The position numbers were made by a program, and so were the translations under genes. A stretch of 41,378 nucleotides of DNA from Sulfurimonas sp. (GTDB lineage Bacteria; Campylobacterota; Campylobacteria; Campylobacterales; Sulfurimonadaceae), in assembly GCA_027019335.1 (NCBI GenBank), contig JALUWV010000078.1, forward strand, positions 1-41,378. The letters run 5' to 3'. How positions within the stretch are numbered: position 1 is the stretch's first letter; each line of letters starts with the position of its first letter. A model generated the notes under the pieces. That model searched no databases. It was not told the origin of the DNA and saw only the letters and a list, made by a program, of their open reading frames with translations. Positions 28,266-36,467 of the stretch are shown here, in pieces.

Positions 28266-29477
28266 ATGCTCATAGTTCAAAAATTTGGCGGAACAAGTGT
28301 TGGCGATTTAGAACGCATTCAAAATGTTGCCAATCGTGTAAGTGCAACTAGAAAAGCGGGACATGATGTTGTTGTCGTTGTCTCGGCAATGAGTGGTGAA
28401 ACGAACAAGCTCGTAGGTTTTGCAGAACATTTTTCTAAAAACCCTGCGCGGGCTGAGATGGATATGCTTTTGAGTGCTGGCGAGCGTGTGACTGCCTCCT
28501 TACTTTCGATTGCACTTCAAGAGATGGGACATGATGCGACTGCAATGACAGGGAGAAAAGCGGGAATTGTTACAGACAAGCACCATACAAAAGCACGGAT
28601 TGAAGATATTAACCCTGAGTCTATGCAAGCAAAACTTCACGAAGGAAAGATTGTTGTAGTGGCTGGCTTTCAGGGAGTCAATAGCGAAGGCGATGTGACA
28701 ACACTCGGTCGTGGGGGAAGTGACCTCTCTGCCGTGGCGATAGCAGGGGCTTTAAAAGCGGATTTATGTGAGATATATACGGATGTTAGTGGTATTTTTA
28801 CAACAGACCCTCGCATAGAACCAAAAGCAAAAAAATTAGAGAAAATTTCTTATGATGAGATGTTAGAACTTGCAAGTTTGGGTGCAAAAGTTCTGCAAAA
28901 TCGTTCTGTAGAGATGGCAAAAAAACTCAATGTAAATCTAGTAACACGCACAAGCTTTTCAGATGAAGAGGGTACATTAATTACAAAGGAAGAAAATATC
29001 ATGGAAGCACCATTAGTAAGCGGAATCGCATTAGACAGAAATCAAGCACGTGTCTCACTTTTTGGAGTGAAAGATAGACCAGGGATTGCTTCTGATATTT
29101 TTAACAAACTCGCAACTGCAGAAGTGAATGTTGATATGATTATTCAAAACAAAGCAGTAGATGAAACAACAAACATTGACTTTACCGTGCCTGTGGGTGA
29201 TTTAAGTGATGCAAAGATGATTGTAGATAGTTTTGTGCAAAAGGGTGAAATAAATGCAGACTCTTACAATGAAGATATTTGTAAAGTTTCTGTGGTGGGT
29301 GTTGGGATGCGAAGTCATACAGGTGTTGCTGCAAAAGCTTTCTCAACGATGGCGGACAATAACATCAACATCAATATGATTTCAACATCTGAGATTAAAA
29401 TTTCTATGGTAATCGATGAAAAGTATGCTGAACTTGCTGTTCGTAGTTTACATGACTCTTATGAGTTAGAAAAATAG
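28266..29477 (+). CDS. lysC: aspartate kinase
   Basis: Phosphorylates aspartate in the first step to lysine, diaminopimelate, threonine and methionine. The 403 residues start LIVQKFGGTSVGDLERI, then show VVVVSAMSGETN, TLGRGGSDLSAVA and TDVSGIFTTDPRI of the amino-acid kinase fold, and two C-terminal ACT domains (about 265-400, VSLFGVKDRPGIASDIFN and VSVVGVGMRSHTGVAAKAF) for feedback by lysine or threonine. The ATG directly follows the rppH stop. An internal ATG ahead of the ACT part (EENIMEAPLVSG) is preceded by AAGGAAG, so a separate regulatory beta chain, as in Bacillus LysC, is conceivable. Confidence 0.96.
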   Translation: MLIVQKFGGTSVGDLERIQNVANRVSATRKAGHDVVVVVSAMSGETNKLVGFAEHFSKNPARAEMDMLLSAGERVTASLLSIALQEMGHDATAMTGRKAGIVTDKHHTKARIEDINPESMQAKLHEGKIVVVAGFQGVNSEGDVTTLGRGGSDLSAVAIAGALKADLCEIYTDVSGIFTTDPRIEPKAKKLEKISYDEMLELASLGAKVLQNRSVEMAKKLNVNLVTRTSFSDEEGTLITKEENIMEAPLVSGIALDRNQARVSLFGVKDRPGIASDIFNKLATAEVNVDMIIQNKAVDETTNIDFTVPVGDLSDAKMIVDSFVQKGEINADSYNEDICKVSVVGVGMRSHTGVAAKAFSTMADNNININMISTSEIKISMVIDEKYAELAVRSLHDSYELEK

Positions 29478-29483
29478 TCAGCT

Positions 29484-30032
29484 ATGGATGAATTTGCACA
29501 GTGGAGTTTAGATACTATTCGTGAAGAAGGTGCTTCACTTAGTTGGTTAGAAGAACAGCGTTTTGATTGGACAACAGCTACATCCCATGCCTTAGAGCAA
29601 ATTCTTCAGGGCAAGACGATGATTATTATTACAGATGAAGAGCGGCATTGGTTTGAGAGCTATATTTTAGGTTCTATCAATGGTTTACTTTTAGAGCGAC
29701 CGCCTATCTCTGTTTTAAGTATTGACAGTGTATATAGTCATTTCAATGCTATTAGTGGTGGCGATATGCTTGATATGCTTGATGATATGATTTCTCAAAG
29801 TTACAAAAATGATTACTTTTTTTGGTACATTGGAAAAGGTGTCGATAAACGCAGTGACATTGCAAAACGCCAAGATAACAGTTACTTTTGGATTTTTGAT
29901 GAAGAGTTTAACAATGCTTTTGAATTAAAATCTTATGATACACATTTAGATATTAAGCTTTTACAACTTTTTAAACTTTTTAATGCTTCGTTAAACGCAG
30001 CTATGTTTGGAGAGGTAGATGTCAGCGCCTAG
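29484..30032 (+). CDS. hobA: HobA, DnaA-binding replication initiation factor
   Basis: HobA is a Campylobacterota-only protein that tetramerises and assembles DnaA at oriC, a structural relative of DiaA. The 182-residue product was recognised from its length, its SIS-like outline (MDEFAQWSLDTIREEGASLSWLEEQR, then KTMIIITDEERHWFESYIL) and from lying between lysC and holB, the position it has in H. pylori. It should act with DnaA domain I; dnaA is not in the window. It ends with a 14-base overlap into holB. Confidence 0.88.
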   Translation: MDEFAQWSLDTIREEGASLSWLEEQRFDWTTATSHALEQILQGKTMIIITDEERHWFESYILGSINGLLLERPPISVLSIDSVYSHFNAISGGDMLDMLDDMISQSYKNDYFFWYIGKGVDKRSDIAKRQDNSYFWIFDEEFNNAFELKSYDTHLDIKLLQLFKLFNASLNAAMFGEVDVSA

Positions 30033-30627
30033 AGGGCATATTCTTATCGCTTCAGATATTCAAGCCGAGATTGAACGACTTGAAGCAAGTTTGAAACCCC
30101 ATCGAGTTGTCACATTTGTCGAAGAGAATTTTAAAATAGAACATGCAAAACTTGTGATGAGTGAAGCTTATATTAGCGAGTCGCAGGTGAAGTATATCAT
30201 CTTAGCGGCTTTAGAGTTTACCAGTGTTGCTCAAAACTCACTTTTAAAACTCCTTGAAGAGCCTCCTCCTCACATAGAACTCATTATCATCTCTCCCACA
30301 AAATCAAATCTTTTACAGACAGTGCGTTCTCGACTTCCTATCTTAAAAATCAACAAGACACATGAAACCTTAGCCATAGCACTAAATCTAGCAAGGATTG
30401 ATTATGCGGAAGTATTTCTTTTTTTAAAAGAAAATGCAAGGGTGAAAAAAAATGAGGCAAAGGCTTTAGTCGAAGCACTCTTTTTTCAAGCAACCGTTGT
30501 CCAGCAACTCATGCTCACTCCCTTACAACTTGAAAATTTTGATAAAGCTTATAGACTCCTCGATTTAAACTCGCGACCACAAAGTGTACTTGCCATGATT
30601 TTGATGAGTTTTGTGAAAGAGAAATAA
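30019..30627 (+). CDS. holB: DNA polymerase III delta-prime subunit (short form)
   Basis: A 202-residue clamp-loader subunit, much shorter than E. coli HolB (334). It lacks a Walker A and the zinc finger but keeps the core SEAYISESQVKYIILAALEF and NSLLKLLEEPPPHIELIIIS, followed by LLQTVRSRLPIL, where the clamp-loader SRC box appears as SRL. Short delta-prime proteins are usual in this phylum. The start overlaps hobA by 14 bases with AGAGG in front. The stop is directly followed by the folP ATG. Confidence 0.85.
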   Translation: MSAPRGHILIASDIQAEIERLEASLKPHRVVTFVEENFKIEHAKLVMSEAYISESQVKYIILAALEFTSVAQNSLLKLLEEPPPHIELIIISPTKSNLLQTVRSRLPILKINKTHETLAIALNLARIDYAEVFLFLKENARVKKNEAKALVEALFFQATVVQQLMLTPLQLENFDKAYRLLDLNSRPQSVLAMILMSFVKEK

Positions 30628-31791
30628 ATGCAGATTCAGAAACTCTCTTCCTCTCTTGATATAAAAAGCTATTTGAAAAGGATTGGTGTTGATGGAGGAG
30701 GTGTCAAGATTCTTGCCTCTAAAGCGAAACAGCATACGATTTACATTCAAGATTTACATGTGGGGGCTGCAAATATTTTAAAGCAAGATGCACTCTCTGT
30801 AGGAGCTGATTTGGCAGTACCAAAGGGAACTGTGATAGCTAGCACTCCTCAGGTGGATTGTATTTTAATCGCCACACAAAAAGAGCTTGAAATTTTGAGT
30901 AAAAAAGAGCTTTCGCAACCTTTTGGACTCAAAACAGTTGCCAAAGAATTACAAAAAATTGCTCATATCAAAGATGTAAAGACGAGAAAAATCATGGGTG
31001 TCCTCAATGCCAATGATGATAGTTTTTTTCAAGCAAGCCGTTTTCAAGCGAAAGATGCAATGAAAAAGATAGAAAGGATGATAGAAGAGGGGGCAGATAT
31101 TATCGACATTGGTGCGGTCTCTTCGCGTCCAAATGCAAAAGTTGTGAGTGTAGCGGAAGAACTTGCACGGGTTGAGGAGATTTATACACTCATAGCCAAA
31201 GAAAAACTACATGAAAAAGTAAGCTTGAGTTGTGATAGTTATGAACCACAAGTGATAGAAAAAGCGTTAGATGCAGGTTTTAGCATTGTCAATGATATTA
31301 CAGGTTTAGCCAATGATGTTGTGTGTAAACTTTGTGCTTCTTATGATGCACAAGCTGTTATCATGCACATGCAAGGCACTCCACAAACCATGCAAAATAA
31401 TCCTCATTATAGTAGTGTTCTCAATGATATAACAACTTTTTTTGAACAAAGAATTGCTAAAGCAGAATCTTTTGGAGTAAAGGATATTGTTTTAGATGTC
31501 GGCATAGGATTTGGTAAAAGTTTAACAGATAATTTGACTTTAGTGAAACATTTAGAACACTTTTTGACACTTGAAAAACCACTTTTAGTGGGGGCCTCAA
31601 GAAAATCAATGATAGATAAAATCACACCTTCAAAGATAGAAGAACGATTAGGCGGTACACTTGCACTGCATTTAGAAGCATTGAAAAATGGTGCTTCAAT
31701 CCTTCGAGTGCATGATGTGTATGAACATAAACAAGCACTGCAAGTTTATGAAGCCTTATATCAGAATTCCCTTTATCATATAGAAAAGTAA
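30628..31791 (+). CDS. folP: dihydropteroate synthase with N-terminal extension
   Basis: Joins pterin diphosphate with p-aminobenzoate in folate synthesis; target of sulfonamides. The 387 residues carry about 120 residues ahead of the usual start: the catalytic barrel begins at MGVLNANDDSFF (Met123). Further motifs: EEGADIIDIGAVSSRP, SCDSYEPQVIEKAL, IVNDITG, IMHMQGTPQTMQ, LDVGIGFGKSLTDN, GASRKSMID and RVHDVYEH. Several depart from the textbook forms (NANDDSF for NVTPDSF, GAVSSRP for GGESTRP), in line with my memory of other Campylobacterota FolP. The extension has no family I recognise. The 3' end overlaps the convergent phosphate permease by 36 bases. Confidence 0.92.
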   Translation: MQIQKLSSSLDIKSYLKRIGVDGGGVKILASKAKQHTIYIQDLHVGAANILKQDALSVGADLAVPKGTVIASTPQVDCILIATQKELEILSKKELSQPFGLKTVAKELQKIAHIKDVKTRKIMGVLNANDDSFFQASRFQAKDAMKKIERMIEEGADIIDIGAVSSRPNAKVVSVAEELARVEEIYTLIAKEKLHEKVSLSCDSYEPQVIEKALDAGFSIVNDITGLANDVVCKLCASYDAQAVIMHMQGTPQTMQNNPHYSSVLNDITTFFEQRIAKAESFGVKDIVLDVGIGFGKSLTDNLTLVKHLEHFLTLEKPLLVGASRKSMIDKITPSKIEERLGGTLALHLEALKNGASILRVHDVYEHKQALQVYEALYQNSLYHIEK

Positions 31792-33402
31792 ACCAGCAAG
31801 GAGTGCTGCTGCTGGGACGGTAATAAGCCATGCCGCTATGATTTTTTTCACTGCGTCGCGTTTTACATACTCTTCTTTTTTAGTGTTTTTGAGATGTTTT
31901 TTTGTTGATTTTATGAGTTTTGTCTCTTCTGTGATGAGTTTGTAAAGGCTTACAATCCTTTCATACTCTATTTGTGATTTTTTATCTTTTTTCTCAAGTT
32001 TTGCAAGTTCTGCTTTGTATGCTTGTAAAGTATTTTTCTCATCGGCAATAATACTTTCATCATGTTCTATAGTCGTTACTTTACTGGTTTTTTGGAGATA
32101 CTCTCGTAAGAAACCAACACCAAAAACACCACCAATGGCAATATGCGTTGAACTTACAGGAAGCCCAAGTTGTGAAGCAATAATCACAGTAATGGAAGCT
32201 GCCATTGCTACAGAGAATGCGCGTATTTGATTGAGTTCGGTTATCTCACTTCCGACTGTTTTGATGAGTTTTGGTCCATATAGTGCAAGACCAAGTGCGA
32301 TACCTAAAGCACCAACACCCATAACCCATAAAGGGATACTCGCTTTAGAATTTACACCACCATTGACAACAGCATCGTTAATAGCTGCGAGTGGTCCAAC
32401 TGCATTGGCAACATCATTTGCTCCATGTGCAAAACTTAAAAGTGCAGCGGAAAAGATGAGTGGAATTGTAAAAAGTGTATTGACTGAACTTGTAGAATTT
32501 TCAAGAGTTGTAGTACTTGATGAAAGTTTCTTTTTCACACCAGCATACACAATGACTGCCGTTATAGCTCCAAAAGTAAGTGCTGTGAGAAATGAGGGTT
32601 TCTTTGTCATTTCTAAGCTTACTAAAGGGAGGATATTGACAAGATTTACAATATCTGGCCAAATATGTTTAAGTCCTTTAAGTGTAAGATATGTCACAAA
32701 AGCCCAAGACATAATAGCGACAAAAATAGGAACCCATCTTTTTGCCGCTGCTATTTTATCTTCTTTATAGGTAATGGATTTTTTTATAGAAAAGAGAAAT
32801 AATGCGGCAATAACACCACCAAGGATAGGTGAAATAACCCAAGAAGCAGCAATCTTCGCCATGGTAGCCCATGAAACTATGCTAAATCCAGCAGCAGCAA
32901 TGCCCGCACCCATAACCCCACCAACGATAGAGTGTGTGGTTGAAACTGGCGCTCGCATCATAGTTGCAAAATTGAGCCAAAGTGCAGCAGCCAAGAGTGC
33001 AGCCATCATTGCCCAGATAAATTGATCAGGATTGCCACCAAATGCAGAGATATCGATAATCCCTTTTTTGATGGTACTGACAACATCTCCACCAGCAATA
33101 AGCGCCCCACCAGCTTCAAAAAGTGCCGCAATAATAATGGCCATTTTCATTGTCATAGCCCGAGAGCCTACGGCAGGACCAACATTGTTTGCAACATCAT
33201 TTGCTCCAATATTCATAGCCATATAAGCACCAATGAGTGCTGCAACAGCTAAAAATATATTGTTTGGAATGCTACCATTACTTAGAAAACTAAATAAAAG
33301 TACAGCCACCATAAAAAAGAGTGCAAATCCTAAACGTGCAAAGTCTGTAGAACTTTTTTTGAGTGCTTCTTTTTCTATTTTTTTTATTGTTTGGATTTCC
33401 AT
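31756..33402 (-). CDS. PiT family inorganic phosphate permease
   Basis: A 548-residue inner-membrane phosphate transporter. The two inverted PiT repeats are clear: GANDVANNVGPAVGSRA (from 66) with APVSTTHSIVGGVMG (from 151), and GANDVANAVGPLAA (from 327) with LPVSSTHIAIGGVFG (from 414). About twelve membrane helices. Unusual is a charged, coiled-coil-like segment of about 80 residues (436-516, lysine- and glutamate-rich) placed just before the final membrane helix; typical PiT loops lie between the repeats. Ribosome site GGAGAAAG before the ATG. No phoU-like gene is next to it. Confidence 0.93.
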   Translation of the reverse strand: MEIQTIKKIEKEALKKSSTDFARLGFALFFMVAVLLFSFLSNGSIPNNIFLAVAALIGAYMAMNIGANDVANNVGPAVGSRAMTMKMAIIIAALFEAGGALIAGGDVVSTIKKGIIDISAFGGNPDQFIWAMMAALLAAALWLNFATMMRAPVSTTHSIVGGVMGAGIAAAGFSIVSWATMAKIAASWVISPILGGVIAALFLFSIKKSITYKEDKIAAAKRWVPIFVAIMSWAFVTYLTLKGLKHIWPDIVNLVNILPLVSLEMTKKPSFLTALTFGAITAVIVYAGVKKKLSSSTTTLENSTSSVNTLFTIPLIFSAALLSFAHGANDVANAVGPLAAINDAVVNGGVNSKASIPLWVMGVGALGIALGLALYGPKLIKTVGSEITELNQIRAFSVAMAASITVIIASQLGLPVSSTHIAIGGVFGVGFLREYLQKTSKVTTIEHDESIIADEKNTLQAYKAELAKLEKKDKKSQIEYERIVSLYKLITEETKLIKSTKKHLKNTKKEEYVKRDAVKKIIAAWLITVPAAALLAGLLFYMIKGILI

Positions 33403-33429
33403 GCTTTCTCCGCTCTAAATTGTTGTGGC

Positions 33430-33435
33430 ATTATA
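33430..33435 (-). promoter_or_regulatory. candidate -10 box of the phosphate permease gene
   Basis: TATAAT on the minus strand in the 41-base gap after the cyclophilin gene, about 28 bases before the permease ATG. It suggests the permease can be transcribed on its own besides any read-through. No clear -35. Confidence 0.45.
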
Positions 33436-33443
33436 GGTTAGTT

Positions 33444-33980
33444 TTACTTGATATATGCTTTTTTGATTTCTTGGCGTTGCAGAGGTCTATCGCCACCTCG
33501 TCGTCCCATTGTGGGAACATTGTTGAGCTTATTGAGTGTGGCAAATGAAGCCTTTGTAATGTAGCCAAAGATAGTATGGTGTCCATTGAGCCAAGGTGTT
33601 GGAGCTGTTGTGATAAAAAACTGACTACCATTCGTTCCTGGGCCTGCATTTGCCATAGCTAAGATACCTGCTTTGTCAAACACTACATTTGGCTTAAACT
33701 CATCTGCAAAAGGTTTTTTCCAGATGCTTTCACCTCCACGACCAGTCTCAGTAGGGTCACCACCTTGAATCATAAAATTATGAATAATTCTATGAAAAGC
33801 GATACCATTATAGTAACCATCTTTAATATGTGTCATAAAGTTTTCTACCGCTTTAGGTGCAACCTTTGGTAAGAGTTCAATCTCAATATTACCTTGTGTT
33901 GTTTCTAAAACTACATGTGGATTGGCCGCAAATAAACTAGCACTTAGGGTAAAGAGTAGTACAAATAACTTTTTTTTCAT
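33444..33980 (-). CDS. exported peptidyl-prolyl isomerase (cyclophilin)
   Basis: 178 residues with a signal peptide (MKKKLFVLLFTLSASLFAAN, cleavage near 18-19), so it acts in the periplasm on prolines of folding proteins. Cyclophilin motifs: FHRIIHNFMIQGGDP with the catalytic Arg64, GILAMANAGPGTNGSQFFIT, and the cyclosporin-site tryptophan in PWLNGHHTIFG, where the usual lysine or aspartate positions have Asn and His. The ATG is nine bases after msrB, with AGGAAAG, so it belongs to the same transcript. Confidence 0.93.
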   Translation of the reverse strand: MKKKLFVLLFTLSASLFAANPHVVLETTQGNIEIELLPKVAPKAVENFMTHIKDGYYNGIAFHRIIHNFMIQGGDPTETGRGGESIWKKPFADEFKPNVVFDKAGILAMANAGPGTNGSQFFITTAPTPWLNGHHTIFGYITKASFATLNKLNNVPTMGRRGGDRPLQRQEIKKAYIK

Positions 33981-33989
33981 TTCTTTCCT

Positions 33990-34376
33990 TTAATTTTCTT
34001 CAAAATCTAAACATACCGAGTTGATACAGTATCTTTGACCTGTTGGTTCTGGCCCATCAGGAAAAACATGTCCCAAATGTGCATCACAAGCATTACAGCG
34101 TACTTCTACTCGAAGCATTCCATGAGACATGTCTTTTACTTCTTTGATGGCATCTTCAACACCTTCATAGTAACTTGGCCAACCTGTTCCAGAATCAAAT
34201 TTTGTATCTGATTGAAAAAGAGGTGCATGACAGCATACACATCGGTAAAGACCATCTCCTTTATAATCATAAAATTTTCCAGAAAAGGGGGCTTCTGTTC
34301 CATGTTGCCTTGCAACATAGTAGGCTTCATCACTGAGCTGCTTTTTCCACTCAGCATCGCTTTTAGTTACTTTCAT
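33990..34376 (-). CDS. msrB: peptide-methionine (R)-S-oxide reductase
   Basis: Reduces methionine-R-sulfoxide in oxidised proteins. The 128 residues hold the zinc cysteines Cys46/Cys49 (CVCC) and Cys94/Cys97 (CNAC), the conserved [20 protein letters not shown] and the catalytic Cys117 in RYCINS. There is no signal peptide, so it is cytoplasmic; msrA is not adjacent. The ATG lies inside the end of the NERD-like gene (14-base overlap), suggesting co-translation with it and with the cyclophilin that follows. Confidence 0.95.
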   Translation of the reverse strand: MKVTKSDAEWKKQLSDEAYYVARQHGTEAPFSGKFYDYKGDGLYRCVCCHAPLFQSDTKFDSGTGWPSYYEGVEDAIKEVKDMSHGMLRVEVRCNACDAHLGHVFPDGPEPTGQRYCINSVCLDFEEN

Positions 34377-35799
34377 ATTTTTCCTTAAGTTGGGTTATAA
34401 AGTCTTGCGGTTTGTCATAGATAATATCTACACTCTTCGCTGTTTTTTGGATACTTTGCTCTAAGTATTGCGCTTGTTTCTCTGTGATATCTAAGATAAT
34501 AAGGTGCTTAGGACTGAGTTCATCAATTTTTAATGTGTCAAGAAAGAGTATAGCATTTAGCTTTTGAAGCATAAGGTGTTCTGACACTTGCATCGCAGTC
34601 GTCGTTTCTTCTATAAAATAGTGTAAATCATCTCGTAGCTCTTTTTGTGTTTGTTCATTTGATATGACAATAATATCATTGGCTTTACTATTTTTTAAGT
34701 ATCTTGCTATAAGCAGTAATGCCTTAGCCAGTTTATAGGTATGATGAAATAACACAGATGTTTCATGAAAAGAAAAAGTTTCTTTAAGTGTGTGTGTATA
34801 AGTGGCAATTCTATAATTGACAAGGAGAAGATTTGCATTTTTTTGCATTGCAATGAGTTGTAAAACAAAATCATTTTTGAGAAGATTTGCATCATCACAT
34901 AAAACAAGTTTGGGTATGTCAGATTTTTTTATATCTAAAAATTGATAGGGTGTGACTATCAAAATGTTTAAAATATCAAAATCGATAATAGCATGTTCAA
35001 TCAAAGCGACAAGTTTTTGCTTGAGTAAGTCACAGGCTAAAAGCGTCGGTTTTATGATAAGAACTTTTGAATTTTTATGAGTGAGTAGATGAAAAATTGC
35101 CTTGAGAAGCAGGGTATTTGTTTTTCCACTTCTTGTAGGTGCTTGCATGGATTCAAGTTCAAATACATTATGCTCAATGATATCTCTTTGGCTTTTTGTA
35201 CAGAGTCTGATGTTTTTGTCTTCATCTAAGAGAGCAAACTGAATAAGAAGATTTCCTAAAATACTATCTTTGGAGTAATGTGAAGTACTTATGCTTGTTG
35301 AATTATGGAGCTTTTCAAGTATATCTTCTTGTGGTGTATCGCTAAAGATGACTTTTTTTGCAGGGATAAGTTCTTGAAATGAGATATCTAAATGCTCGTA
35401 TTCGCTAGCATTTAGATTTTCCATTAGTAAATAGTTGTAAATAGGAATATCACTCTGGTGTGTCAGTTCGTTTAATTTCTGATGGATAATATCTTGTTTT
35501 TTTTCAAATGAGAGTGTATCTTTACTTGTGTCTTGCTGTTGTGCTTTTTCAACTTTGGCATTTTTTAAATCATCGTATGCCCACTCTTTTTTTTCAAAAA
35601 TGTATAAGCCGCGTGCTTCATCTAGTAAAATAAGAGGAAAATGATATGTTTGTGCATGATGATAAATTGTAATGTTATCAAAGATTGAAAGGTTTTGTTC
35701 TTGAGATAATATTTTTAACTTTTTTATCAGAAGAGAATCAGGAAGACGAAGTGATTTTTTATCTTTTGTGAAGAGTGAGGATAAAAAAGATATTTTCAT
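34363..35799 (-). CDS. NERD-like domain plus degenerate SF1 helicase-like protein
   Basis: 478 residues, not assigned to a known named family. The N-terminal part (about 35-85) reads [24 protein letters not shown], which resembles the NERD nuclease-related fold (Asp, then Glu-x-Lys: Asp60, Glu69, Lys71). The C-terminal part resembles the first RecA fold of UvrD-like helicases: a Q-motif ([10 protein letters not shown], 202-211), a modified Walker A (APTRSGKT, 220-227) and a modified Walker B ([10 protein letters not shown], 298-307), with an NYR-like motif III/IV zone after 325. Motifs V and VI are not visible, so strand separation is doubtful. It overlaps msrB. A DNA-end or repair role is conceivable; function unknown. 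Confidence 0.7.
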   Translation of the reverse strand: MKISFLSSLFTKDKKSLRLPDSLLIKKLKILSQEQNLSIFDNITIYHHAQTYHFPLILLDEARGLYIFEKKEWAYDDLKNAKVEKAQQQDTSKDTLSFEKKQDIIHQKLNELTHQSDIPIYNYLLMENLNASEYEHLDISFQELIPAKKVIFSDTPQEDILEKLHNSTSISTSHYSKDSILGNLLIQFALLDEDKNIRLCTKSQRDIIEHNVFELESMQAPTRSGKTNTLLLKAIFHLLTHKNSKVLIIKPTLLACDLLKQKLVALIEHAIIDFDILNILIVTPYQFLDIKKSDIPKLVLCDDANLLKNDFVLQLIAMQKNANLLLVNYRIATYTHTLKETFSFHETSVLFHHTYKLAKALLLIARYLKNSKANDIIVISNEQTQKELRDDLHYFIEETTTAMQVSEHLMLQKLNAILFLDTLKIDELSPKHLIILDITEKQAQYLEQSIQKTAKSVDIIYDKPQDFITQLKEKYESN

Positions 35800-35813
35800 A
35801 ATATTTTATAAAA

Positions 35814-35836
35814 TACCATCACAAAATGTGATAGTA
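35814..35836 (-). terminator. terminator after the HU gene
   Basis: On the minus strand TACTATCACA pairs with TGTGATGGTA (one G-U pair) around a TTT loop and is followed by TTTTATAAAAT. It lies nine bases after the HU stop codon, in the gap before the NERD-like gene, and probably ends or attenuates the HU transcript. Confidence 0.7.
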
Positions 35837-35844
35837 TTGAATGA

Positions 35845-36129
35845 TTATTTACCAGCTGCAACGCGGTCTTTAAGACCTTTACCAGCTTTAAATTTAGGAA
35901 CCATTTTATCTTGAGTTGTATAAGTTTTATCAGTACCTGGTACTTTACCACTTTTACCTTTTTGTAATGCAGCTGAAAAACCACCAAAACCAACTAAAGA
36001 AACTTCTTCTTTTTTAACAAGTGCAGTTGTTACTGCATCTGTAAATGCTTTTATAGCTGCTTCAGCTTCTATTTTAGTTTTGTATTCGCCACTTGTCTGT
36101 ACTAATTCTACGAATTCTGCTTTATTCAT
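35845..36129 (-). CDS. HU family DNA-binding protein
   Basis: A 94-residue nucleoid protein that bends and compacts DNA as a dimer. HU outline: helices 1-2 (MNKAEFVELVQ through AIKAFTDAVTTALVKKEEVSLVGFGGF) and the DNA arm with the PGTDKT-type turn (GKVPGTDKTYT, proline at the tip), then the MVPKFKAGKGLKDRVA end. The arm is of HU type and lacks IHF-specific residues. ATG with AAGGGT upstream. It has its own terminator, and the 86-base gap upstream probably holds its promoter, although I could not settle a -10 box. Confidence 0.95.
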   Translation of the reverse strand: MNKAEFVELVQTSGEYKTKIEAEAAIKAFTDAVTTALVKKEEVSLVGFGGFSAALQKGKSGKVPGTDKTYTTQDKMVPKFKAGKGLKDRVAAGK

Positions 36130-36215
36130 AAATTTACCCTTGGATTAAAATATTTCCGAATCTTCATGAAAAAGTGTATTAACACGAAATAATTCAGCTA
36201 AATGTACTTTATAGT

Positions 36216-36449
36216 TTATTTGCTTAATCTTTTCTTCTTTTTACTTAATTTCACGATAAAATATAAAAGTTTGGCTGTTTTGAGTCCATTTTTAGCCCTT
36301 CTCAAGAGCTTTAGAGGATTTATACTTCTGTTTTTAATCATAATGAATGTAGATATTTCTTTGATTTTTTCATATCTATTGTGATGGTAATGAATAGATG
36401 AAAATACATCATCTAAACCATCTCTTTCACTTTTACTCATTGTACCCAT
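36216..36449 (-). CDS. small basic protein of unknown function
   Basis: 77 residues, no family recognised. The first half is polar (MSKSERDGLDDVFSSIHYHH), the second very basic and partly hydrophobic (NPLKLLRRAKNGLKTAKLLY then FIVKLSKKKKRLSK), which would suit a membrane-surface or nucleic-acid contact. The start at 36449 has AAGGTG eight bases upstream; a second ATG at 36440 is less well placed. It is 18 bases after the DUF342-like gene in the same direction, so probably the same operon. Confidence 0.55.
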   Translation of the reverse strand: MGTMSKSERDGLDDVFSSIHYHHNRYEKIKEISTFIMIKNRSINPLKLLRRAKNGLKTAKLLYFIVKLSKKKKRLSK

Positions 36450-36467
36450 TATATCGACACCTTCATT

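Noticed and set aside
31622..31831. 69-residue minus-strand frame at the folP end
   Set aside because: Lies in the folP/permease overlap out of frame with both; no independent support.
32231..32770. 179-residue open frame on plus, antisense to the phosphate permease
   Set aside because: It mirrors the low-stop antisense frame of a hydrophobic protein, has no ribosome site and no recognisable motifs, and the permease reading is unambiguous.
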